DNA from: Hanleya hanleyi
Taxonomy: Eukaryota; Mollusca; Polyplacophora; Lepidopleurida; Hanleyidae
NCBI GenBank assembly: GCA_036873755.1
Contig: JAVTVY010017516.1
Coordinates: forward strand, 1 to 64,000
Direction: 5' to 3'
Length of the DNA: 64,000 bases
Shown here: piece after piece, positions 48,110-57,175 of the stretch
Layout: each line of letters opens with the position of its first letter
Numbering within the stretch: the stretch's first letter is position 1
Position numbers and translations under genes: made by a program
Notes under the pieces: model-generated
Database searches by the model: none
The model's input: only the letters and a program-made list of their open reading frames with translations
What the model was told of the DNA's origin: nothing

Positions 48110-48395
48110 TTGAGCTAGGGGACTGAAACTTACCACACCATACCCTTTGGTCAAACTCTACCAGAAATTGTAAAAAAGCCGCTTCGATGACGTCATTTTT
48201 TGTTCGATTTTTCGGTCAGATTTTCCGAATTTTTTATTATGCAATTTCTCCACAAAAACTGCAAGATAAATGAGTAAATATTAATGTGAGATAAAATAGT
48301 TTTTGTCCATTTTTCATCGCGGAAAAACAGAAATCGTGAAGAAATATGATCACTTATATGGTACCCCACGTGATCGCCATCTTGAATTTACCCAT
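48110..48395 (+). repeat. Dispersed repeat family X, copy 3
   Basis: Contains GACGTCATTTTTTG, AACTGCAAGATAAATGAGTA, GGTACCCCACGTGATCGCCAT and GAATTTACCCAT in the family order. It lacks the G-rich end. Confidence 0.85.
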
Positions 48396-49095
48396 TTTTG
48401 ATCGTATCAGTGTTTTCGTTATTTATAGCTATTAGCTATATTAGCTATAGCTATTCTTCAATTATGAGTGAAATGTAACTTGCGCCAGATTTGGTTTACA
48501 TCATTCGTCTGCCCTTGAAAGAAAAGAAATACGGTGTACAAATGAAATGTCTTTTATCCACTCTGAATTCATTGACATTTTGAAAACAAAACGGTGTACA
48601 ATTAAAATGTCTTTTAACTCTGAATTTAACAAAAAGGTGTACAATTCAAATGTCTTTTTAACAGACAATTGAATCTCAATCTTCAACGTGTCCTCCATCT
48701 TCGGAGCCGTGGAAGGGACATGCGTTTTATTTATATTTTCACCCTCAGGAAAACAGAATATTTTCCCTTTTTCTCTCAAAACTTGTGAAAAAGATTTTTT
48801 TTTTTTTTTTTTTCTGGCCGTCAAAATAAAAGTTGTTCTTCTTTTGCATCAACTGAATTATCTCGGGCCCTTAGATAATTGTCCAATGAGAAAGCAGCAT
48901 AGTCGGCTATGGTACGAGAATGGCAGGCTCTCATTGGTCAATTATCTTGGACCCCGAGATAATATCTAGGGCCCCGAGATAATCAGCCAATGAAAAGTTT
49001 CCTTTAGCATTGTTACCTCATAGAATTATCATCCATTTGCGACCCCATGAATTTATCCAACAGGAAATCTTTGATTCGTTTATATTTTGACTGCG

Positions 49096-49428
49096 GGTTG
49101 ATGTACAAAGACATAGTTGATTTAATGGCAGTTCAACACGACATAGTTGTAAGTGAGAGCAATTGAAAAGAATATTGAGAAAACTTCAACTGAAACGTCG
49201 ACAATACGACAATCTAAATGATGTTGTTGAGTTCATTTGGAGAGAGCTAAAGACATCTGGTTGTCTTCGTGGCTATCGTATCATGTCAAGTGTTTCAAAA
49301 ACGGCTTCGGTGTTCCGATGGAGCACGAAGTATGTCTTTGTACATCAATCCGCAGTCAAAATATAAACGAATCAACGATTCCCTGTTGGGTGAATCCATG
49401 GCGCCGCAAATGGATGATAATTCTATGA
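49096..49428 (+). pseudogene. Integrase-core-type transposase fragment, frameshifted
   Basis: Reads GLMYKDIVDLMAVQHDIVVS, ESNLKRILRKLQLKRRQYD and DVVEFIWRELKTSGCLRGYR, a helix-turn-helix pair found at the N-terminus of a family of animal integrase-core (DDE) transposase-like proteins. The text then continues in another frame as VKCFKNGFGVPMEHEVCLC, the expected next segment, so a frameshift lies near 49277. The catalytic DDE region, which would follow, is absent. Family recognition is from memory of the segment order; the IS3EU assignment is tentative. Confidence 0.65.
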
Positions 49429-49865
49429 GGAAACGATACTAAATGAAACTTTTCATTGGCTGATTATCTCGGGGGCCCTGGATATTATCTCGGGGTCCAA
49501 GATAATTGACCAATGAGAGCCTGCCATTCTCGTACCATAGCCCACTATGCTGCTTTCTCATTGGACAATTATCTAAGGGCCCGAGATAATTCAGTTGATG
49601 CAAAAGAAGAAAAACTTTTATTTTGACGGCCAGAAAAAAAAAAAAAAAATCCCTTTTCACTGACGTAAATAAAAAAGGATTTTTTTTTTTTTTTTCGAAG
49701 ACCGAAAATATAAATAAAATTCATTTTTCACTGCAAGGAAAATTATTCTCTTTTCCAAGCCGAAAAAATAAATAAAATTTCTTTTTCACCAGTTTTGAAA
49801 GAAAAAGGAAAAAAAATCTGTTTTCCTAAGGGCGAAAATATAAATAAAACGCATGTCCTTTCCAC

Positions 49866-50035
49866 GGCTCCGTATCCATCTCTCTGGATGCAGGTACGCG
49901 CACGTTCATTCATTGCCGCCACGGCCCGTCTGATAAGTGCCTGGTTCTGCCTCAGGTTGTCAACTTCTGTTATGATGCGCTGTTCCAGGTCATTGAGATC
50001 TGCTGGAGGCGTGATGTACACCCTGGACTTTAGGT
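49866..50035 (-). pseudogene. C-terminal fragment of a Tc1/mariner-type transposase, embedded in one arm
   Basis: Minus-strand text VYITPPADLNDLEQRIITEV, then NLRQNQALIRRAVAAMNERA and RTCIQRDG, resembles the extreme C-terminus of DDE-superfamily (Tc1/mariner-like) transposases in invertebrates. Its left-arm counterpart (48622-48705) has unrelated sequence between the same flanking words (TGTACAATT.AAATGTCTTTT and GGAGCCGTGG), so the piece is specific to the right arm. Confidence 0.55.
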
Positions 50036-50211
50036 AACAGTTAAAAGACATTTTAATTGTACACCGTTTTGTTTTCAAAATGTCAATGAATTCAGAGTGG
50101 ATAAAAGACATTTCATTTGTACACCGTATTTCTTTTCTTTCAAGGGCAGACGAATGATGTAAACCAAATCTGGCGCAAGTCACATTTCACTCATAATTGA
50201 AGAATAGCTAT

Positions 50212-50766
50212 TGTTCTAACATGCTTGATCACAGATCATTGAATTGTTCAGCTGGTCAGTCCCAAAGGGTCGGTCTTGATGACAAATCAACAAAAAAATA
50301 GATTTCTCCTTTGCTCAATGAAAAATATGTCATCGTACTAGGACTCCGTTTTTTTTATACACCCTGTATAAACTATCTGTGCTATAATAAGATAGTGTAA
50401 TTCCAAACTAAAGAATAAACTGTTATATAATTGTGGTCTGCCTTTTTTAAAGTTAAAAAATCGCTCTTTTTCATACGAATGTTGTATGAATTTTCGCTAG
50501 TTAGTGATATTCGCAGTAAGTTGAGAAAGGGAAACATACTACTCACACATGGGCCATTCCCCCGGTGGGGGTATTTTATTCTTACCCTCCCCCACCACCA
50601 TCCAAATTTCTTTTGTTACCCCCATCTCCCTTTCTAAACCTTCCCAAACTATAAAATAATAATATAACCAATATGACTAAACTGAGTGAATGACTTTAAA
50701 TATATTTTTCACTGGCCACATAATCCCCAACGTCGACAAGATTAAAAAAAAAAATACAATACAGGG
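50212..50766. other. No gene seen
   Basis: AT-rich, with a C-rich patch around 50560-50635. No recognisable element. Confidence 0.4.
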
Positions 50767-50774
50767 TTTCATCT

Positions 50775-51165
50775 CACAGGCTTTTGATAAGGGTCAGTAA
50801 TGGATGGGTTGCCATCAGTCACCAATTTGTCTTTGTAATGATTCAAATGATATGTATGTGTAGTGTACTCGCTATTCTCATGCTGTTATTTATACCCCAT
50901 TATACTAGTAACATGGAGTTAGTATGGATGGATGATCTCTGGCCCACGGTTAGTTATTCATTGATAAATGAATCACAATTGACCTTTGTGTCGGTGTAGT
51001 AACAAATAAAACTTTATATACTATTGTCATAATGTTATATATACCCCATTCTTCTAACACGGACCTTAGTTGGTGAGGTCCATATATGTAGATACATAAC
51101 TACCACGGATAATTAGGATATTACTGAGATACCCATCTTATACTGACCCTTATCAAATGCCTGTG
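50775..51165. mobile_element. hAT-type MITE with perfect 8-bp target duplication
   Basis: Ends CACAGGCTTTTGATAAGGGT and (inverse) CACAGGCATTTGATAAGGGT. The flanks TTTCATCT at 50767-50774 and 51166-51173 are identical 8-mers, the duplication length typical of hAT elements. 391 bp, non-coding. Confidence 0.88.
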
Positions 51166-51400
51166 TTTCATCTAGAATCAGTACATTAGAATGGAATGAA
51201 CTTCAACTACGCCGCTACGGTATCAGTCACGTTTCATGATAGTTCAGAATAAAATTAAATTCAGTTCGTTAGATATTTTGTGGGGAGAGAGGACAAAATT
51301 CAAAGACTTTTACAGGACTCTTTACAATATTGTGCACGCAATTTCTGTAACAGTAAATGAATGGGGCGGCATTGTTTTTTATTGTGCTTCAGTCAGAAGT

Positions 51401-51412
51401 TTCCTCTTTCGA
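51401..51412 (-). promoter_or_regulatory. Histone downstream element-like purine tract
   Basis: On the minus strand, CGAAAGAGGAAA begins about 10 bases after the histone stem-loop, where the U7 snRNA-binding purine-rich element lies in replication-type histone pre-mRNAs. Confidence 0.6.
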
Positions 51413-51422
51413 AGAATTGGGT

Positions 51423-51438
51423 GGCCCTGAAAAGGGCC
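51423..51438 (-). terminator. Histone mRNA 3' stem-loop
   Basis: GGCCCTTTTCAGGGCC, 30 bases after the stop codon on the minus strand. It has a 6-bp stem and the four-base TTTC-type loop of the conserved metazoan histone 3' processing signal, with AAA before it and ACCCA after it. This indicates a non-polyadenylated, SLBP-processed message. Confidence 0.95.
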
Positions 51439-51468
51439 TTTGGAAGTTGCTATTGGCAACGGAGCTGG

Positions 51469-52098
51469 TTACTTCTTTGCTGCCTTCTTTGCCTTTGGTC
51501 GACGAGCCTTTGCTTTCTTGGGCTTAGCTTTTCGGGCGGCTTTCTTTGGCGATCTTCTCTTGCCTGCCTTCTTTGTTCTTTTAGCCTTTGGTTTCTTGGC
51601 TGCTCTTTTTGCGGCTTTCTTTGGGGATCTGCGAGCTTTCTTTGTCGACTTTCGCTTCTTTGGCTTGGCAGCCCTCTTCTTACGTGGGGCCTTCTTTTTC
51701 TTAGGGCTCTTTCTCGGTAAAGCTTTACCGACCCGGAATGAGCCTACTGGTCCGGCCCCGGCTTTCCTCCCCCCAGCTTTCAGTGATCCGGAGGCCAATC
51801 CCCTTTTCAAGCAGAGTCGGATTCGAGCGTTGATTCCGTTCACATCAGATCCTACTCTGTAGTTGGCCTTGATGTACTTGGCGATCTTTTGACGAGACGA
51901 ACCCCCGCGCTCTTTCTGGGCCGTGATTGCAGCACGCACCATCTGGATATACGGAGGATGCAGGACAGGCTTCTTTGGCTTAGTACTCCTCCTCCTCTTC
52001 GGTGATCGGGATCTCTTAGGTGATCGGGCTCTCTTAGGAGATGGCGCCCTCTTCGGTGACCGGGGTGGGCTAGGAGCCCTAGCAGCTGGCTGTGACAT
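51469..52098 (-). CDS. Sperm-type histone H1 / protamine-like (PL-I type) protein, 209 aa
   Basis: Intronless and intact. Residues 10-35 hold an SPPR followed by four SPKR motifs, the DNA minor-groove-binding and phosphorylatable repeat seen at the N-terminus of sea-urchin sperm H1. Residues about 46-125 are the winged-helix globular domain (HPPYIQMVRAAITAQKERGG, SSRQKIAKYIKANYRV, then GSFRVGK). Residues 126-209 are a Lys/Arg/Ala-rich tail with three more SPKK motifs. H1 binds linker DNA at the nucleosome; sperm-type versions compact chromatin in male germ cells. The length and SPKR-rich ends set it apart from somatic H1. Cys96 in the globular domain is unusual for H1, and GAGPVGSF replaces the common GASGSF. 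No core histone gene lies nearby in the window, so it is not inside a histone repeat. Whether it is sperm-specific is an inference from composition. Confidence 0.93.
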   Translation of the reverse strand: MSQPAARAPSPPRSPKRAPSPKRARSPKRSRSPKRRRSTKPKKPVLHPPYIQMVRAAITAQKERGGSSRQKIAKYIKANYRVGSDVNGINARIRLCLKRGLASGSLKAGGRKAGAGPVGSFRVGKALPRKSPKKKKAPRKKRAAKPKKRKSTKKARRSPKKAAKRAAKKPKAKRTKKAGKRRSPKKAARKAKPKKAKARRPKAKKAAKK

Positions 52099-52167
52099 CG
52101 TTGTGTCGAGATGTATTTACCACTTCGAATGAAAGAAAGCAAACTGAAATTTCGTGCGACCTCCAAC

Positions 52168-52174
52168 TATTTAT
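52168..52174 (-). promoter_or_regulatory. TATA-like box of the H1-like gene
   Basis: GATAAATAG on the minus strand, about 70 bases before the ATG, leaving room for the short 5' leader usual in histone genes. A CRE-like CTGACGTCC lies about 15 bases further upstream (52187-52196). No CCAAT box was found in the expected place. Confidence 0.6.
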
Positions 52175-52209
52175 CTACATCGCGCGGACGTCAGCGAAAT
52201 CGTTTAAGC

Positions 52210-52832
52210 TGTGGATGCGATGTAATTTGCTGAAGTTTTATTTTGTGCTTCTTCCATCTTTTCATTGCCCAATGTTTCAATTATTATAATTTAACATGAA
52301 ATTATAAACTTGGTATACTTAATCTCCGATATCAAGACATTTTGTTCAGCTTCGCAAACGAGAGCAATACAGTTATTATCATGTTAAATTTGATCTCTTT
52401 GCGTCGCTATCATGTGTACAGGTTACACTACTTTGCGTTTAAACACGTATTTCAAACTATTTGGGCCATGTATCAATAAGTCATCTGTATTTTCAGTAAA
52501 TTCTATTCCCATAATAATCATTTGATCAAAGACAAGAAATATTGAAGCGAATTTTCCACGCCAGACCCTTTTTGATATTGATGTCATAACACACGTTTGT
52601 AAACCAACGCTACGGCTGAACACCCGTCAGCCATCAGACATTGTTTGCTTAGTCCAAGGAATTTATTGAAGTAGATCTAAATCTTATAACCAATGATATC
52701 GGCCAAGGCAATATTGGATCATTGTTACAGTTTTATAAATCTGCAATATAATAATAAATTCACGGAAAAACTAGGGAGAGGTAAATTTCAACACGACAAA
52801 TACCGATGTTCTGAACCATAACTGGACGTGTT
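52210..52832. other. 5' flank of the H1-like gene, no other gene seen
   Basis: AT-rich, short frames only, none recognisable. Confidence 0.4.
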
Positions 52833-52834
52833 TA

Positions 52835-52985
52835 TGGCAAGCCGTTTTGGTATAATTTATTCATTTATTTTTGATATCAAAAATACTATATTTTGGATTT
52901 TTGATATCGAAAATTCTATTTTTGATATCAAAAAAAGAATTTTTGATATCAAAAATGAAGAAATAAATACCAAAACGGCTTGTCA
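52835..52985. mobile_element. Palindrome-array MITE with TA target
   Basis: Terminal inverted repeats TGGCAAGCCGTTTTGGTAT and TGACAAGCCGTTTTGGTAT (second read inverted), flanked by TA. The interior contains four copies of the palindrome TTTTTGATATCAAAAA or close variants, so the whole element can fold in several ways. 151 bp. Confidence 0.85.
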
Positions 52986-53035
52986 TACGTGTTGGCTGCT
53001 AAAATTGCTTTGAAATCTTCAAACTGAATTAAACT

Positions 53036-53074
53036 AATCTACAACATGAACAAATACTGTTCATGTTGTAGATT
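53036..53074. repeat. Perfect 17-bp-arm hairpin
   Basis: AATCTACAACATGAACA and its exact inverse around AATAC. Confidence 0.9.
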
Positions 53075-53560
53075 CCAACTTCAGAATACATATTTACGTC
53101 ATTTATTTATTTAATACTGTATATTTTCAATCTAAACAACCGATTGCTGAAGCGGTAATCTGGCATGGGCAGTCCACCTATTGATATGTGACTGAGTTCC
53201 CCCACAGACCTGTCACCTTTTATGCCGTCACATGGCACACTGCAACATGGTCACTCTCTGAAGCAAGAATTCTGCTCCCACACGATGTAAGATTATGAAC
53301 AAATTTCATCCATAAACTTGCAGCATCTAAAATTTGTTTTGTGTCAGTAAGAATATTTTAACACATATGCTTTGGTTTGCCATAAGATTTATTTCTTTCC
53401 GTCTTGTCAGATTACACAGTGAGCATGCGCAATTTTTACGTTGCCATTTGGCAACACCGGGAAAATTCGATCTCTGAAATTGGTACGGTACTTTTTCAAT
53501 GCATTAGTTTATTTGCAGAGGGCTAAATCATATATATTTTCGCTATCGCGAAAGCCAGAG
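53075..53560. other. No gene seen
   Basis: Non-coding sequence with no recognised repeat. Confidence 0.4.
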
Positions 53561-54066
53561 GGCTGAAAATTACCACACTATATATTTGGGTCAAGCTCTA
53601 CAAGAATATGGCTGCCATGATGACGTCATTTTCAAAAAAGCATTCTTGGACGATTTTTCGGTCAGAATTTTCGAAGTTTTCATTTCTGGTTTTTCCTCGA
53701 AAAAAAAAAACTGCATGATAAATTAGTAAATAATAATCTGATATAAAATAGAATATGTTCTACCCACTTTTCCATGCAGAAAAACAAAATAATTAAAGAA
53801 ATCGGACGAAAACATAACTTTTCTGGTACCCCATCACATGGTCGCCATTTTGAATGAGCCATGATTCTCTACTCGGGGGGGGGGGGGGGGGGTCATTCAA
53901 AGTGGCCCAAAATGACTCTAATATGATAATCTACAAACTCACGGAGTTTTAGCTATCAATTTCTTATACCATTCTGGAGATACATGTAGGAGCCAAAAAA
54001 AAAACACGGCGGCGGGAGGGGGGGGGGGTGAAGAAAGTGACCCCCCCTCCCAGGCTAGGTAGGGTT
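53561..54066 (+). repeat. Dispersed repeat family X, copy 4
   Basis: Most complete copy: GAAAATTACCACAC start, TGACGTCATTTTCAAAAAAG, ACTGCATGATAAATTAGTAA, TTCTGGTACCCC, CGCCATTTTGAATGAGCCAT, then G tracts of 18 or more at 53875 and an AGGTAGGGTTAAC end. The G tracts are prone to length error. Confidence 0.85.
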
Positions 54067-54102
54067 AACATCCATTCACGAGGAAATCGTTTTGACCATC
54101 AT

Positions 54103-54913
54103 CACCCTACCGAATCGGCAAGTATGATGGTAGGTAAACACCGCCGGTCACGTGTCAAATCACAGTCAATGGTAGGTTTTTCGGTGCTTTCGTTATCAAG
54201 CGTGGGCGTGTGTCTGACCAGACGACAGTGACCACAGCCGAAAATGAACGATTTTCAGCATATCGATGACATGTATGGTTATTGGTGTCCAGTCATTTTT
54301 TGATGGAGAGATATCGTACTATATTGTCACCAAATGTAGGGTTATTACTATTTCAAGTTAACAAAAATTTTAAACATTTTTGCGGCGAGAGGTGTTTTTA
54401 GGTGTTGGTGGACAGTCCATGGTAGACCTGTATCAGCATCGAATTATAGTGTGAGGAAATGAGCACAAAATGAAGACGTGGGAACTTACTACCTGCTGCT
54501 CACTACTCACTGACTCATTCATCTCTCGATTCCTTTCACTTGTGTGTGTTTAAGAGGAATATGAACCATTAATAGTTTATTCTCTGTCTGTCTGATATTA
54601 CGACAGTCCATGGTATCATCATCTGACCGATCGACAGTCCATGGTAGGTCAAAATACGGTCAGTCCGAACCGTGAATGATGCACAGAGAGCACATCGTCT
54701 GATCCAATGATTCGCCAAATGGACTGTTGCCAAGACAAATGGTAGCTACCATGGACTGTCGACATATCTGATATACAGTCACATGTTGCCTCATTATAAC
54801 ATTGCAGCTGTTATCCGGCTTCAATGTGAAGTGATCCAATCTACAGTTCATGGTCGCATGACACATGGACTGGTGCATTCACCTACAATCATACTTGTCG
54901 ATTCAGTAGGGTG
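54103..54913. mobile_element. 811-bp DNA transposon with 38-bp inverted repeats, 5-bp target duplication and internal 14-mers
   Basis: Ends CACCCTACCGAATCGGCAAG and (inverse) CACCCTACTGAATCGACAAG, each continuing with TATGAT.GTAGGT. The flanks ATCAT at 54098-54102 and 54914-54918 are a target-site duplication. GACAGTCCATGGTA occurs exactly at 54411, 54602 and 54632, and inverted at 54747, inside the element, with weaker variants elsewhere. No transposase is encoded. A CAC-starting end plus 5-bp duplication recalls Transib-like elements, but that is only a hint. Confidence 0.85.
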
Positions 54914-54918
54914 ATCAT

Positions 54919-55435
54919 TCCCGGTGCCGATTATATTTTTGCATTTCTGTACGAATTCCAACAAGTTGTCAGTTCATAATTCGACTGAATCGGAAAATCG
55001 CCCATATATTTGTCAGTCCGTATAAGTAACTGAACTATTGGTTGATTGGAACCTTTGTACATGTACAAATGAGTGAATATACCTTTGAATGTTTAAAATA
55101 TAGCATTTTTATGCTTCAACTGGCGATATTTGTTATTATTTGAATAAAATCAGCAATAATTACCCCTCAATAAGTTGATAAAGGGATGCGTTTCATTGTG
55201 ATATATTCAGCAAAATATCAAGCTATACGGTCTTATCTTCCCAATTTTGCCAAATGGCAACAATTCTCAGTTGCCATGGCAACGGATATATCGAAAAAAT
55301 AAAACCAAAAATAATTTCTATGCCCCAAGACTATCAACTATCCGAAATATCAGATTTTTCCTACATCTGCATCTGGGTCCAGGAAAGAAAGGGTTAAATC
55401 CGTAGAAGGGTCCAATACTATTAGGTTATTATACA
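54919..55435. other. No gene seen
   Basis: AT-rich sequence, only short frames. Confidence 0.4.
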
Positions 55436-55747
55436 GTGCTTTGTACAATATGGATTGGTACCAGGGTATTGTACAAGTCCATGATGTGATGAAAACCCGT
55501 ATTGGACGAGACACCTAAGGCGTCGATTCCAATACGGGGTTCAAGGGCGTCGCTAGTAGGGGGTGGGTGCGAACGCCCCCTTTCAGCGCTCACCTGTATG
55601 TTATTTGCCCATGTTGTACAGCACATTTCCGGGCTCTCTAATAAGTAAGCATAGGAAACGACCCCCTCTCAAGAAATCCTGGCGAGGCCCATGGGTTTTC
55701 ATCACAACATGGACGAGTACAATACCAATCCATATTGTACAAAGCAC
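55436..55747. mobile_element. Nested inverted-repeat elements
   Basis: Outer arms 55436-55510 and 55689-55747 are imperfect inverses (GTGCTTTGTACAATATGGAT at the left end). Inside, GGGCGTCGCTAGTAGGGGG (about 55547) and the inverse of GGGCCTCGCCAGGATTTC (about 55688) bound a second, smaller element of the family also seen at 55933-56131. So one MITE sits inside another inverted repeat. Confidence 0.7.
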
Positions 55748-55932
55748 CTATTTATTATACAGGTCTTCGAAATATTAAACTAAATTATTTATTATTGATT
55801 TTTCATTTATGGTTTGAATCAATATAATTTTTTTAGATAAAACAACATAACATTAATATATTTAACTATAACAATAAATTGAACAACAGGACCCGTAAAT
55901 TCCTAGACTCCAAATCTGTAATTCTGCATGTA

Positions 55933-56131
55933 GGGCCGTAGCCAGGATTTACTGAGGGGTGGTTCACCTTCACCCCAAAAAGGGCACATCAGGGGGTTCG
56001 CTGTATGGGAAAAGGGGCAAATAGGGGGTTCGCTTCAGTGTTTGAAAAGGGCATTTATGAGAAAAATATATAAAATTTCCCAAGGGAGGTTCGCCCGAAC
56101 CCAGAAAACTCCTAGAGCTTGGCTACGGGCC
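55933..56131. mobile_element. MITE of the GGGCCGTAGCCAGG family, 4-bp target duplication
   Basis: Ends GGGCCGTAGCCAGGATTT and (inverse) GGCCCGTAGCCAAGCTCT, flanked by TGTA at 55929-55932 and 56132-56135. 199 bp with GGGGTTCGC words in the interior. Such GTAGCCAGGATTT ends are, from memory, widespread in invertebrate genomes. Confidence 0.8.
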
Positions 56132-56327
56132 TGTAAATCCATTATAGTCTCTACTTTCCGAACTTCATTTGAGACAATTTGACTGACTGGGTAATGTTAC
56201 TTTGAATTTAAATATATAATGACATTTAAGTTTCCTATATGATCGAACGAGAAAATAGAAGGTTTCTCAACTTTTGTAGCTTCATTTTGGCGCCATAACA
56301 AAAAGAGTTACTTCCCTTACAAAGCGT

Positions 56328-56391
56328 ACCCCACACAGCATATATGCCATCGCGGTCCACCCGTGGTCCGATGGCATATGCTGTGTGGGAC
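56328..56391. repeat. Hairpin with about 24-bp arms
   Basis: CCCACACAGCATAT(AT)GCCATCG faces CGATGGCATATGCTGTGTGGG. One arm has an extra AT. Confidence 0.8.
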
Positions 56392-56839
56392 AATATGAAT
56401 TTAATACGGCATTTTGGGATCCAATATGACTTTGGGTATTTGTAAGGACACGTGGTGCGATTGGAATGATTTGATTGGATCAAAGGACATAGCTGTAATA
56501 GGCTACACTTATCACAAGAGTTATCTCCCTTAATCCGTAAATTCTCTGTGGAATGGTCGGACTGGACGTAGCAAATTATTCCCTCCCAGTACGGTAATCG
56601 AGAAGACCGGATTAGACAAAAACAGATTTTTTTTTCTACTTTCAGAATAATTCGGGACATATTGATAACTATTTGCATGTATCGATGTACCCTCGGTCAG
56701 TATATAATTATAACTGGTGAAATTGAAAAAAACTAACGAAATAACTAAGAATTAAATGCAAAGTTGCTGTATTATATCATGAAATGATAGTAGTATAGTT
56801 AGCGTAAATCTCTTATTATTTCTGGGGTAAGGGAAAATG
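56392..56839. other. No gene seen
   Basis: Holds a 147-codon minus-strand frame (56235-56678) that overlaps the hairpin and is not recognisable; taken as chance. Confidence 0.35.
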
Positions 56840-56859
56840 TGATGGAAATGTGGTGCGTA

Positions 56860-57175
56860 GATGAAGTCACGTCCGATGGAGGTCACGTCTGGGTCAAACG
56901 TGACGTCATCTGCGCAGGTGACATCATGGTGAACGGTGGCGCCACCTGGACCCTGGTGCACCCTTTTGCTTACAAGTTGTAATTACCAGGTCCAGGCGGC
57001 GCCGGGCCATAACGTTACTTCCGCTGATGCCGTCGCTTCCGGTAATGACGTCACGTCCAGCGAAGACGTCAGTTACAGGCTATAGGTACCGGCGGCACCA
57101 CCAGGTGAGAACACAAGCCTGCGAGGACGTCTTTTTCGAAGATGACCCTTCTGGCGATGACGTCACTTCCTTCAA
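56860..57175. repeat. Cluster of TGACGTCA palindromes in degenerate tandem repeats
   Basis: GATGACGTCAC-type words occur repeatedly in both orientations, three of them the full TGACGTCA palindrome (56899, 57044, 57158), with matching CACGTCC and GAAGACGTC variants between. Translated, they give DDVTS-like peptides on either strand, which suggests a diverged 15-24-bp repeat. The palindrome is also the CREB/ATF site. Confidence 0.6.

Larger units (their letters stand above)
48447..50211. mobile_element. Large foldback DNA transposon, IS3EU/integrase-type, degenerate
   Basis: About 1.76 kb with very long terminal inverted repeats. ATAGCTATTCTTCAATTATG at 48447 is mirrored at 50192-50211, and the match continues inward through GTACACCGT words, a poly-T tract and CTAAGGGCCCGAGATAAT to about 49120 on the left and 49340 on the right. 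The arms end in the unique centre that holds a transposase fragment. The right arm is longer because it carries extra AATATAAATAAAA repeats and a foreign coding piece (49866-50035). TAGCTAT words just outside the left end may be the target. Neither arm nor centre can encode a complete transposase. Confidence 0.8.

Noticed and set aside
51361..51862. Two plus-strand frames of 119 and 140 codons
   Set aside because: Antisense shadows of the Lys/Ala-rich H1-like gene; their Phe/Leu/Ala content is what reversed Lys/Ala codons give.
56235..56678. 147-codon minus-strand frame
   Set aside because: Runs through a hairpin and AT-rich sequence, with no domain recognised.
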